Positions 1-6,769 of a stretch of DNA of 14,622 bases are shown piece by piece (the first letter of the stretch is position 1; every line of letters begins with the position of its first letter). The stretch spans positions 1 to 14,622 of the forward strand of contig WREG01000028.1 in assembly GCA_009779455.1 (NCBI GenBank), written 5' to 3'. The notes below the pieces were generated by a model, which saw only the letters and a list, made by a program, of their open reading frames with translations, had not been told where the DNA came from and did no database searches. Source of the DNA: Oscillospiraceae bacterium (GTDB taxonomy: Bacteria > Bacillota > Clostridia > Oscillospirales > Acutalibacteraceae). The translations under genes and the position numbers were made by a program.

Positions 1-2153
1 CCGTCAAAGGTAGAAGTACCGCGGCCTATTTCATCGAAAATGATAAGGGATTTGTTTGTCGCGTTCTTTAAAATAACCGAAACTTCCGACATTTCCGTCA
101 TAAATGTGGATTGCCCCGCCGAAAGGTCGTCGGACGCGCCGATGCGGGTAAAAATATTGTCCACAACACCTATTTCGGCGCTTTTCGCCGGTACGAAACC
201 GCCGATCTGAGCCATTAAAACGATAAGGGCGGTTTGACGCATATATGTTGATTTTCCCGCCATATTGGGGCCGGTTATAATCATTGTCCTGTTGCTTTTA
301 GAGTCCAGTTCAGCGTCATTAGGCACGAAAGGGGAATCCTTTAAAAATTTTTCGACAACCGGATGCCTGCCTTCTTTAATTGCAACCCTGTCTGAGTCGC
401 CGATAAAAGGCCTCTCGTAATTGTTTGCCGCCGCCGCCCTGGCCAAAGAGTAAAGCGCGTCAAGCTTTGCCGCCGCCGCCGCCGTCGCCCGGATTCTGTG
501 CTGTTCCGCCGCCACCTTTTCCCGCACGTCCGCAAAAAGCTCATACTCAAGCTTTACGATCCTGTCCTGTGCGCCCAAAACCTTTGTCTCGAGTTCCTTC
601 AGCTCCTCCGTTATATACCGTTCGCAGTTTGAAAGGGTCTGCTTTCTTATGTAGCCGTCGGGAACAAGCTCCTTGTAGGAGTTCAATACTTCTATATAAT
701 ATCCGAAAACCCTGTTGTAACCTATTTTAAGCTTTTTTATACCTGTTTTTTCTTGCTCTGAGGCTTCTATTTTCGCCAGGTAATCCTTATTAGCATGAAG
801 GATCAGACGAAGCTCGTCCAATTCTTTGCAATAACCGCCGTTAATCATGTTCCCCTCGCGGACGCTGAAAGGCGGATCTTCTTTAATAGCTGAATTTATA
901 AGTTCCGCTGTGTTTTCAAGCAAATCTAAAGACGAATGGATTTCATTCAATATTTTTGATTCCGTTTTTTCTAAAAGCTGTTTTATAAGCGGCAGTTTCG
1001 ATATCGTATTCGCAAGCGCCCTAAGCTCTTTCGCATTCGACGTGCCGAATATTATCCTCGTCAGCATACGTTCCATATCGTTTATGCCGGAAAGCGCTTC
1101 GCCGAGCTTTGAACGCAGTATATTGCCCGAAACAAGCTCCGCCACGCCGTTCTGCCGCGATATAATGTGCGGCACGCTCACCAGCGGCTGCTCCACCCAT
1201 GAGCGGATAAGCCTTTTCCCCGGCGAGGTTTTTGTATGGTCGAGGACCCAAAGCAGGGAGCCTTTTTTCTCCCGCCGCCGTTCCGTCTCCGTCAGTTCGA
1301 GGCTGCGTCTTGTCACATAATCCAGCGGCATATATTTTTCATCACCGAACAGCGTCACGGAATTAATGTTTTCAAGGGTGTTTTTTTGAACGTCCGCGAG
1401 ATATCTCAACGCCGCTCCCGCCGCGCATACCAATAAAGGTTTTTCTATGATATTAAGGTTGAAAAGGTCGTCGGCTTTAAAATATTTCAGAACCAGCTCT
1501 TTGCACCCGTCATATAAAAAACATCCATCAGAAAACGTTTCAGCCGACACGGATCCGTCGCGGGATATATATTCCCTTATATCCTTATCTTTTGCCGCCG
1601 CTTCGTTTAATATGATTTCCGCCGGCGCAAACCGCGCCAGTTCGTTAATCACCGTTCCCGAACTGTTGTCTGCGGAAAATTCGGCGGCATGAACGGCACC
1701 CGTAGATATGTCAACGAAACACAGCCCGGCGCCGGCACGGCCGGGAGCGCCGCCCGCGTGTTTGCATATGGCTGCCAAATAGTTGTTTTTACCCTCGTCG
1801 AGCATATTGCTTTCAATTACGGTTCCGGGCGTTAAAACACGGACCACCTCGCGCCTGACAAGCCCCTTGGCTTCGGCGGGGTCTTCCGTCTGCTCGCAAA
1901 TGGCTACTTTATATCCTTTTGAGATGAGCTTCGCGATATACCCGTCTGCGGAATGGTAAGGGACGCCGCACATAGGCGCGCGTTCCTCCTGCCCGCAGTC
2001 CCGCCCCGTCAGCACAAGCTCCAACACCCCTGAGGCGATTTTGGCGTCTTCGAAAAACATCTCGTAAAAATCACCCAAACGGAAAAATATCAACGTATCC
2101 GGATATTGCTCCTTGACGGAAAAATATTGCTCCATCATGGGGGTCATTGCCAT
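1..2153 (-). CDS. mutS: DNA mismatch repair protein MutS (3' end cut off by the window)
   Basis: MutS recognises mispaired or looped-out bases and uses ATP to start methyl-independent mismatch repair with MutL. The reverse strand reads without a stop from ATG at 2153 to the window edge, about 717 codons. The start has a purine-rich AGGGGAGAG sequence about nine bases upstream. The mismatch-binding Phe-Tyr-Glu (FYE) lies at residues 29-31 in GDFYEMF. The Walker A motif GPNMAGKS is at about 628-635, and the Walker B/signature stretch DEIGRGTSTFDG is the last thing in the window. Family members are usually 850-900 residues, so roughly the last 150 (rest of the ATPase and the dimerisation helices) lie outside. 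It follows the ylbF-family gene by 60 nt and is probably co-transcribed with it. A nearby mutL would be expected beyond the left edge. Identification is secure from the motifs. Confidence 0.97.
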   Translation of the reverse strand, partial: MAMTPMMEQYFSVKEQYPDTLIFFRLGDFYEMFFEDAKIASGVLELVLTGRDCGQEERAPMCGVPYHSADGYIAKLISKGYKVAICEQTEDPAEAKGLVRREVVRVLTPGTVIESNMLDEGKNNYLAAICKHAGGAPGRAGAGLCFVDISTGAVHAAEFSADNSSGTVINELARFAPAEIILNEAAAKDKDIREYISRDGSVSAETFSDGCFLYDGCKELVLKYFKADDLFNLNIIEKPLLVCAAGAALRYLADVQKNTLENINSVTLFGDEKYMPLDYVTRRSLELTETERRREKKGSLLWVLDHTKTSPGKRLIRSWVEQPLVSVPHIISRQNGVAELVSGNILRSKLGEALSGINDMERMLTRIIFGTSNAKELRALANTISKLPLIKQLLEKTESKILNEIHSSLDLLENTAELINSAIKEDPPFSVREGNMINGGYCKELDELRLILHANKDYLAKIEASEQEKTGIKKLKIGYNRVFGYYIEVLNSYKELVPDGYIRKQTLSNCERYITEELKELETKVLGAQDRIVKLEYELFADVREKVAAEQHRIRATAAAAAKLDALYSLARAAAANNYERPFIGDSDRVAIKEGRHPVVEKFLKDSPFVPNDAELDSKSNRTMIITGPNMAGKSTYMRQTALIVLMAQIGGFVPAKSAEIGVVDNIFTRIGASDDLSAGQSTFMTEMSEVSVILKNATNKSLIIFDEIGRGTSTFD

Positions 2154-2213
2154 AAAATTATCTCTCCCCTTTTCAACACACAACATTTTTCAATTATAAA
2201 CTGTGCATTTATA

Positions 2214-2621
2214 TTATCCGCACCCTCCGCAAGCAGCACAGCCGCTCCCGCAATTTGCCGCTTCCGGTTCGCAGGTATCGGGGTCGGCCCCGTTTACGCA
2301 TAAAGCCAAAAGCTGCATAATATGATTCATGAGCTTGTCGATTTCGATCCGCGACGCCTCATATCGCAGCATATTCGGGTTTTGCATAAGCTCGCCGTAT
2401 ATTTCATGAAATTCTTTGTCATACGCGTCCATTTTTGCGTTATCGGGGTTTTCGCTTTCCGATTCGTTTTGGTAAGACATCTGGGCAAGGTTCAATTTGC
2501 CCATCAAAGCGTTCAGCCCGCTGTCGGCTTCATTGTTTTTTTTCGTCTGCTGAAAGTTTTCATACCTTTCGTCGGATTGAATGGCTTTGCCTAATTCCCG
2601 GGTCATTTTTATTACGTCCAT
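2214..2621 (-). CDS. YlbF/YmcA family protein with cysteine-rich C-terminal tail
   Basis: This 135-residue protein fits the YlbF/YmcA family. In Bacillus subtilis YlbF and YmcA act with YaaT as an RNase Y specificity complex reported to carry [4Fe-4S] clusters. The start at 2621 (MDVIKMTREL) has a GGAG site eight bases upstream; a longer reading from 2696 would overlap miaB and has no better site. The first 110 residues are charged and helical, with the family pattern of a short N-terminal helix followed by a long helical pair. The tail holds six cysteines in its last 28 residues (ALC, DTC, then NCGSGCAACGGCG), suggesting metal or Fe-S binding. It sits 32 nt after miaB and 60 nt before mutS; B. 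subtilis also has ymcA and miaB (ymcB) near mutS. Family call is from sequence resemblance and neighbours; whether it matches YlbF or YmcA is not resolved. Confidence 0.85.
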   Translation of the reverse strand: MDVIKMTRELGKAIQSDERYENFQQTKKNNEADSGLNALMGKLNLAQMSYQNESESENPDNAKMDAYDKEFHEIYGELMQNPNMLRYEASRIEIDKLMNHIMQLLALCVNGADPDTCEPEAANCGSGCAACGGCG

Positions 2622-2653
2622 TTTGATTTCTCCGTTCTGAATTTTAATGGGTT

Positions 2654-4045
2654 TCAAGTATGGTTTTCCGTTACAATGTCGCCGTATAATATCCAATTTT
2701 CCGCGTTTTTCACACGGATGTTTCGGAACGTCCCTATTAATTCTTCTCCTCCGCCAAACAAAATATTCACGTTGCCTTCAGTCCTTCCCGTAAGATACCC
2801 GCCTTTCGCGGCTTTTTCCTCCGCGAGAACTTTGTATACTTTATTTATGCTGCCGGCGGTGCGTTTTGCGGCTATGCCCTCCTGCAGGCGCAGCAATTCT
2901 TCCATCCATCCGGCTTTTTCCGTATGCGGAACCGGATCCGGCAGCTTTTCGGCGGCGGTACCCCTTCTTTTTGAATATATAAATGTGAAAAGAGAGGTAA
3001 ATTCCGCTTCCTCTATAAGTTTTAAGGTGTCCCTGAATTCTTCGTAGCTTTCGCCGGGGAATCCCACGATAACGTCGCTTGTTACTGAAATATCGGGCAT
3101 TATTTGCCGGGCCGCATATATCAGCCGCAGGTAATCCTCCCGCGTATAACCCCTGTTCATAGCATTTAAAACCCTGTTGTTTCCCGACTGGAACGGCAGA
3201 TGCAGATGTTTCGCCGCCTTTTCGCTGTCGCGCATGGCGGTAAAAAGCTCTTCGCCGCAGTCCTTGGGGTGAGAGGTCATGAATCTTATAAGAAAATTGC
3301 CGTCTAGTGCGTTAAGTTCCCTTATAAGCTCGGGAAAACCGATTTTTTCGCTTAAATTTTTGCCGTAGGAATTCACGTTCTGCCCTAAAAGGGTTATATC
3401 CAGCGCTCCGTCGTGGATAAGCTTTTTTGCTTCTTCAATTACCGCGCTTTTTTCGCGGCTTCTTTCCCTGCCCCTGACATAAGGCACGACGCAATAACTG
3501 CAAAAATTATCGCAGCCGTACATTATGGGCAGCCAAGCCTTAAACCGCCGTTCACGGTATATGGGCAAACCTTCGCAGGGGTTGGGGTTTTCAAGATCGG
3601 TGTCGAAAACCCGTTTGCCGGACATTAAAACGGTATATAAAAGAGACGGAAAGCGAGGTATGGCGAAAGTCCCGAAAACAAGGTCTACAAAAGGGTAGCT
3701 TTGCCTGATCTTATCCGCGATATGTTCCTGCTGCAGCATACAGCCGCAAAGGGCGATTATCATGCCCCGGTTTTTTTCTTTTACGGGCTTCATAGCCCCG
3801 ACATTGCCGAAAACCCTGTCTTCTGCATGTTCCCTTACCGCACAGGTATTGAAAAGCGCGAGGTCTGCATCTTCGGGATAATCACAGAATTCAAAACCCG
3901 CTTCAAAGAGCATACCCTTTAGCCGTTCGCTGTCGGCCACGTTCGCCTGGCAGCCAAAGGTGCGGACAAAAGCTTTTGGGGCGGTTTCGGGATATCGGGC
4001 GGATACCGCGCTTTTTAACAATGATAGCGTTTCATTATATATCAT
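2654..4045 (-). CDS. miaB: MiaB, tRNA-2-methylthio-N6-dimethylallyladenosine synthase
   Basis: MiaB is a radical-SAM methylthiotransferase that adds a 2-methylthio group to N6-isopentenyl-adenosine 37 of tRNAs reading UNN codons. The 463 residues show the full architecture. The N-terminal UPF0004 domain has cluster cysteines C32 (FGCQAN), C68 (NTCAVRE) and C102 (GCM). The radical-SAM motif CDNFCSYC gives C178, C182 and C185. A C-terminal TRAM RNA-binding domain lies at about 395-460. Length is normal for the family. The ATG at 4045 is the only ATG before the conserved region, but it has no visible ribosome binding site, and a good promoter ends just seven bases before it (see findings). MiaB is distinguished from MtaB and RimO by its FGCQANVADSE start and by its ylbF/mutS neighbours. 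It is the first gene of a miaB-ylbF-mutS unit. Confidence 0.96.
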   Translation of the reverse strand: MIYNETLSLLKSAVSARYPETAPKAFVRTFGCQANVADSERLKGMLFEAGFEFCDYPEDADLALFNTCAVREHAEDRVFGNVGAMKPVKEKNRGMIIALCGCMLQQEHIADKIRQSYPFVDLVFGTFAIPRFPSLLYTVLMSGKRVFDTDLENPNPCEGLPIYRERRFKAWLPIMYGCDNFCSYCVVPYVRGRERSREKSAVIEEAKKLIHDGALDITLLGQNVNSYGKNLSEKIGFPELIRELNALDGNFLIRFMTSHPKDCGEELFTAMRDSEKAAKHLHLPFQSGNNRVLNAMNRGYTREDYLRLIYAARQIMPDISVTSDVIVGFPGESYEEFRDTLKLIEEAEFTSLFTFIYSKRRGTAAEKLPDPVPHTEKAGWMEELLRLQEGIAAKRTAGSINKVYKVLAEEKAAKGGYLTGRTEGNVNILFGGGEELIGTFRNIRVKNAENWILYGDIVTENHT

Positions 4046-4052
4046 GATATAT

Positions 4053-4081
4053 ATATTAATACAAAAATATGAAAAAGTAAA
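4053..4081 (-). promoter_or_regulatory. Sigma-A-type promoter for miaB-ylbF-mutS
   Basis: On the minus strand, TTTACT (4076-4081) and TAATAT (4053-4058) are separated by exactly 17 bases. A start site about seven bases downstream of the -10 box would fall at or next to the miaB ATG (4043-4045), predicting a leaderless or nearly leaderless message. The stretch is AT-rich, so a chance match is possible. Confidence 0.5.
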
Positions 4082-4177
4082 GAGTTTAAAATAAAAGTAA
4101 GGGGCCGGCGCTTTCGGGATCGTTAAATCCTTTTCGCGTCAGCTGCTGCCGCTCTTTTGGCAGGGCGCGTCTGCAAT

Positions 4178-4954
4178 TTACAACTTGCCTATGTCAAAAG
4201 TCGCGACTTGCCGTCCTTGATCCGGCAGCGTGCATAGCCATGAAGCGTTCGGGAGCGCGACCCCGCCCAGGGACGACACGACTATATGCTCCGGCCAGGC
4301 GTTGTCCGCCGTGCAGATTATAAGGCCGTCGGCCTGCGCTTTCATAAGGACGTGTACCTCGTGGAATTTTCTTACAAGCCCCTGCGACAGCTCGCTTTCG
4401 TCCCGTCCGCCGTTGACTGCGTGGAAAATAATTTTGGCCCCCATGCGCGAGATCTGTTTCGTCAGGTGCGGGTCGGGCATTGAAGTGCAGCCGGGGCTGG
4501 CCCACAAATCGTTGCATATAAGCCCGCCGACCGTGACGCCCATGAAATCAAAAACGCGGAGCGGCTTCACGGCGTAATGGTTCAGCTCGCCTTCGGGCGG
4601 CTCTCCCGATCCGCAAAGCAGGGCTTTCGTGTGGCAGCCAAGATATTCGCCGCAGGGGGAATAGAACCGCAGCTCATTGTAGCGGAGCCCGTCAGCCTCC
4701 TCCATGCAGGCGCCGAGGGCAAGCCCCACGCGGCGGAACGCCGCGAAAGCCTCAATTTCTGCCAGCGCTTCTCTTAATTGCGTAAAGTCAAACAGATGAT
4801 GATAACCTGAAAGCGAGCCTTCAGGCGTCAGAACGATGTCGGAGTTCTCATCCGCCGCCTGCATGACAGCCTCTTTGATGTTAATTAAATTTGCCCCTAT
4901 ATCCCAATCCTGAACAGGTAGCTGTGCCAATGTTACGCGCATTTTTGCATCCAT
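4178..4954 (-). CDS. Carbon-nitrogen hydrolase (nitrilase superfamily), specificity unknown
   Basis: This 258-residue cytoplasmic protein has the catalytic triad of the nitrilase superfamily, which hydrolyses non-peptide C-N bonds in amides, nitriles or carbamoyl compounds. The triad is Glu45 in TPEGSLSGYH, Lys110 in HTKALL, and Cys147 in LICNDLW. The N-terminal MRVTLAQLPVQDWDIGANL is the usual first beta strand and helix. Length matches stand-alone members. The cysteine is followed by ND rather than the common YD/WD, which gives no clear subfamily, so the substrate is left open. Two starts are possible, 4954 or 4942 (MRVT); GGATGG lies just upstream and suits either poorly. It is the last gene of the ccdA-tlpA-peptide run, 27 nt after the small peptide. 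There is no obvious functional link to thiol redox chemistry, and no clear terminator before miaB. Confidence 0.88.
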   Translation of the reverse strand: MDAKMRVTLAQLPVQDWDIGANLINIKEAVMQAADENSDIVLTPEGSLSGYHHLFDFTQLREALAEIEAFAAFRRVGLALGACMEEADGLRYNELRFYSPCGEYLGCHTKALLCGSGEPPEGELNHYAVKPLRVFDFMGVTVGGLICNDLWASPGCTSMPDPHLTKQISRMGAKIIFHAVNGGRDESELSQGLVRKFHEVHVLMKAQADGLIICTADNAWPEHIVVSSLGGVALPNASWLCTLPDQGRQVATFDIGKL

Positions 4955-4981
4955 CCTTTAATAAACTCAATGACTGATACA

Positions 4982-5077
4982 TCAAAAACAGAAATGATTG
5001 ATTGTGTCAAAGGTCGCAAGCGTCCCGATTCCGCCCGCAAGCAGCAGTACGACATCCTTGATAAAGCTTTTTTTCAT
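4982..5077 (-). CDS. Small hydrophobic peptide (31 aa) overlapping the end of the tlpA-like gene
   Basis: A 31-codon frame begins at the ATG whose last bases form the TGA stop of the tlpA-like gene (an ATGA overlap at 5074-5077), an arrangement typical of translational coupling. The product begins MKKSFIKDVVLLLAGGIGT and ends in NHFCF. It has a basic N-terminus and a 14-16 residue apolar segment that could be a short membrane helix, and a single cysteine. It has no strong ribosome binding site of its own. Clostridial tlpA/ccdA clusters often contain a very short membrane protein, but the CXXC seen in one such family is absent here. It could be a real microprotein, a truncated gene, or chance; the overlap and the composition favour a real one. 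Confidence 0.5.
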   Translation of the reverse strand: MKKSFIKDVVLLLAGGIGTLATFDTINHFCF

Positions 5078-5649
5078 CTTATCATATCAATCCCTTGCCG
5101 CAGAGCCGCTTCTTCCAAAGCCCCCTGAACGCCTGTAACGATATATCCGTCCCTATCAATAAAAAACGTGGTCGGGATGGAGCGTATCCCATATGCCGGC
5201 GCGCCTTCCTGCTTCGTATCAAAAAACACGGGGAACGTGTGTCCTTCGCCGCTGATGTACGCTTCGGCCCTGCCTTTTGTTTCACGCTGCCCGTCGGTCA
5301 GATTGACCATCATAAACTGCACTTCTTCTCCAAGCTCCCGGTAAACCTTTTCAAAGTCCGGCATTTCAAGCTTGCATGGAGGGCACCAGCTTGCCCAGAA
5401 GTTAAGGACGATCGGATAGCCTTCCATATCGGACAGCCTTACGCTGTTTCCGTCCGCGTCTGTCACGGTAAAGTCCGGAGCCTTTTCTTTATCTGTGTTC
5501 TTTTCTGAATTTTCGCTTTGCCCGGGCGCCGTCCCGATCCCGCTATCCGGCTTTATTCGGTCGCCGAGCGCATTGTACGCAAAAACAGCGGCAAACATCA
5601 AAAGCGCAAAACCCGCTATCCCGAGAACTGTTTTAATATTTTTTGTCAT
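5074..5649 (-). CDS. Membrane-anchored TlpA/ResA-like thiol-disulfide oxidoreductase
   Basis: This is a thioredoxin-fold protein that reduces disulfides outside the membrane, normally receiving electrons from CcdA. From the ATG at 5649 it is 191 residues. There is a basic start (MTKNIK), one membrane anchor at about 8-27, a polar linker rich in Ser/Glu/Lys, and a TlpA-like domain. The active site CPPC lies at 89-92 within NFWASWCPPCKLEMPDF, and the thioredoxin cis-proline region is SIPTTFFID. An upstream ATG at 5670 would add seven residues but directly abuts a GC-rich hairpin and has no ribosome binding site, whereas the 5649 start has AAAGGA about 11 bases upstream. It lies downstream of ccdA on the same strand, separated by 173 nt of structured spacer. 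Targets cannot be told from sequence; cytochrome c maturation, spore-coat or methionine sulfoxide reductase roles are known for relatives. Confidence 0.92.
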   Translation of the reverse strand: MTKNIKTVLGIAGFALLMFAAVFAYNALGDRIKPDSGIGTAPGQSENSEKNTDKEKAPDFTVTDADGNSVRLSDMEGYPIVLNFWASWCPPCKLEMPDFEKVYRELGEEVQFMMVNLTDGQRETKGRAEAYISGEGHTFPVFFDTKQEGAPAYGIRSIPTTFFIDRDGYIVTGVQGALEEAALRQGIDMIR

Positions 5650-5670
5650 ACTTGTGACTATCCTTTCCAT

Positions 5671-5789
5671 CGTCTCGCAAGCGAGACGTTTGCGAGGCGG
5701 GAGTTATGTCCGTTTTCCGCAGGAAATTCGCGCCATCGTTTTTGCGCGAAAGGACAAAACTTCCGGTTTGAAAAATTTATTTTTCAAAC
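5671..5789. repeat. Four-hairpin intercistronic element between ccdA and the tlpA-like gene
   Basis: Four perfect inverted repeats lie in the spacer: 5671-5688 (8-bp arms, CGTCTCGC), 5714-5726 (5-bp arms around GCA), 5727-5750 (7-bp arms, TTCGCGC, 10-base loop) and 5766-5789 (10-bp arms, GTTTGAAAAA, 4-base loop). On the plus strand the last is followed by a short T-run, but no plus-strand gene needs it. In the ccdA-to-tlpA direction the hairpins could stabilise or partly terminate the message. The density of arms resembles a dispersed intergenic repeat, which cannot be confirmed from one copy. Confidence 0.6.
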
Positions 5790-5822
5790 TTTTCTTCCAA
5801 TCAAAACTGTAGGCAAGCAGGT

Positions 5823-6488
5823 TTAAAAACCTCCTAAGGACAAATACCGTCCCATAAGGCCTGTCGCCATCAAAATACCCGTTGCAATCAGTAATATGCC
5901 TGAAACAATGTTGACCGCATTGTAATTTCGTTTAATAAAATCGAACGCGCCTTTGAGTCGGTCTATCAGCGCCGCGCTTGCCGCAAAGGGGATGCCCAAT
6001 CCCAGCGAATACACAAGCAGCATCAGGATACCGTTAATTGCGCCCCCTTGACTCCCGGCCATCATCAGCGCCGAGCCGAGGAATGTGCCGACGCAGGGCG
6101 TCCAGCCTATAGAGAATACAATTCCGAAAAGCACTGATGAAAAAAATGTCAAATTCTTTGTGTTCGCGTTTCGCCCCTTCGTTTGCTGTAAAAATTTAAT
6201 ATTGATGACGCCGATAAAATTCAAACCCAGCACAATAACAATCAGCCCGGTTGCGATATTTACAATTGTCGCGTAGTCACTCATCAGTCTTCCGAACGTT
6301 CCCGCGAAAGCGCCGAGGATAACGAATACCACAGTAAACCCCGACACGAACCCGAGGGAATTGGTAAAGGTTTTTCGTTTGTCGGATTCGCCCGCCGCAA
6401 AGAAAGAGATATACACCGGCAGCAACGGCAGCAGGCAGGGCGAAATAAATGTGATGATCCCTTCTATGAACAAGAGCAAATATTGCAT
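5823..6488 (-). CDS. ccdA: CcdA-type cytochrome c biogenesis / thiol-reducing membrane protein
   Basis: CcdA carries reducing equivalents across the membrane from cytoplasmic thioredoxin to extracytoplasmic thioredoxin-like proteins. The 221 residues contain six hydrophobic segments and the two conserved membrane-embedded redox cysteines: C18 in FISPCLLPLLPVY and C132 in GWTPCVGTFLGSAL, each in the family's Pro-Cys context. Length and the Pro-rich first helix fit short DsbD/CcdA proteins. ATG at 6488 is preceded by CCGAGG about nine bases upstream and by a clear sigma-A promoter. The downstream tlpA-like gene encodes the likely electron acceptor. The 152-nt gap to it contains hairpins, so relative expression of the two genes may be tuned after transcription. 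Confidence 0.94.
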   Translation of the reverse strand: MQYLLLFIEGIITFISPCLLPLLPVYISFFAAGESDKRKTFTNSLGFVSGFTVVFVILGAFAGTFGRLMSDYATIVNIATGLIVIVLGLNFIGVINIKFLQQTKGRNANTKNLTFFSSVLFGIVFSIGWTPCVGTFLGSALMMAGSQGGAINGILMLLVYSLGLGIPFAASAALIDRLKGAFDFIKRNYNAVNIVSGILLIATGILMATGLMGRYLSLGGF

Positions 6489-6547
6489 CTTTTTTTCCTC
6501 GGCTTCCTACGTGTCTGTTTTAGGCTTTTTCATCCCTGTCAATAAAT

Positions 6548-6576
6548 ATTATAATACATTTTGATTTTTATTTCAA
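6548..6576 (-). promoter_or_regulatory. Sigma-A promoter of ccdA
   Basis: On the minus strand, TTGAAA (6571-6576) and a perfect TATAAT (6548-6553) are spaced by 17 bases. The predicted start site is near 6541, giving a leader of about 50 nt before the ccdA ATG. A GAGG ribosome binding site lies at 6497-6500. Confidence 0.85.
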
Positions 6577-6615
6577 CAGGTTTTATCAAAAGTAATGAAC
6601 TTTAAAAAAATTAGC

Positions 6616-6644
6616 TTGTAATAAATGCCGGATGATGGTATAAT
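6616..6644 (+). promoter_or_regulatory. Promoter P1 upstream of the GH4 glycosidase
   Basis: TTGTAA (6616-6621) and TATAAT (6639-6644) are 17 bases apart, and TGG precedes the -10 box (extended -10). It points to the GH4 gene at 6770 and would give a leader of about 120 nt that includes the palindrome at 6694-6713. It is divergent from the ccdA promoter. Confidence 0.65.
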
Positions 6645-6693
6645 AGGCGCAGTAAAGTGCGGCGATAAAGGTGGCTGTTATCCCGCGCCATGC

Positions 6694-6732
6694 GAAAATA
6701 CTGACGTATTTTCCTTAGAATCATGGTATAAT
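6694..6732 (+). promoter_or_regulatory. Palindromic operator candidate and second promoter P2 for the GH4 gene
   Basis: A perfect inverted repeat, GAAAATAC (6694-6701) and GTATTTTC (6706-6713) around TGAC, lies where the -35 box of a second extended -10 promoter (TGG then TATAAT, 6727-6732) would be. No good -35 hexamer is visible there. The position suggests a regulator site that controls P2 and blocks read-through from P1. Binding by a sugar-responsive repressor is inference. Confidence 0.45.
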
Positions 6733-6769
6733 ATTGTAAAGAAAACATTGCAGCAGGGAAACTGATAAA

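Noticed and set aside
425..1692. Several plus-strand frames of 66-157 codons
   Set aside because: They are shadows of mutS, whose conserved motifs are continuous on the minus strand through this region.
2676..3922. Plus-strand frames opposite miaB
   Set aside because: miaB is complete with all cluster cysteines; the opposite frames lack ribosome binding sites and domains.
4046..4177. Possible terminator between the hydrolase gene and miaB
   Set aside because: The only stem seen (CTGCC/GGCAG near 4144-4161) is five base pairs and lacks a T-run on either strand.
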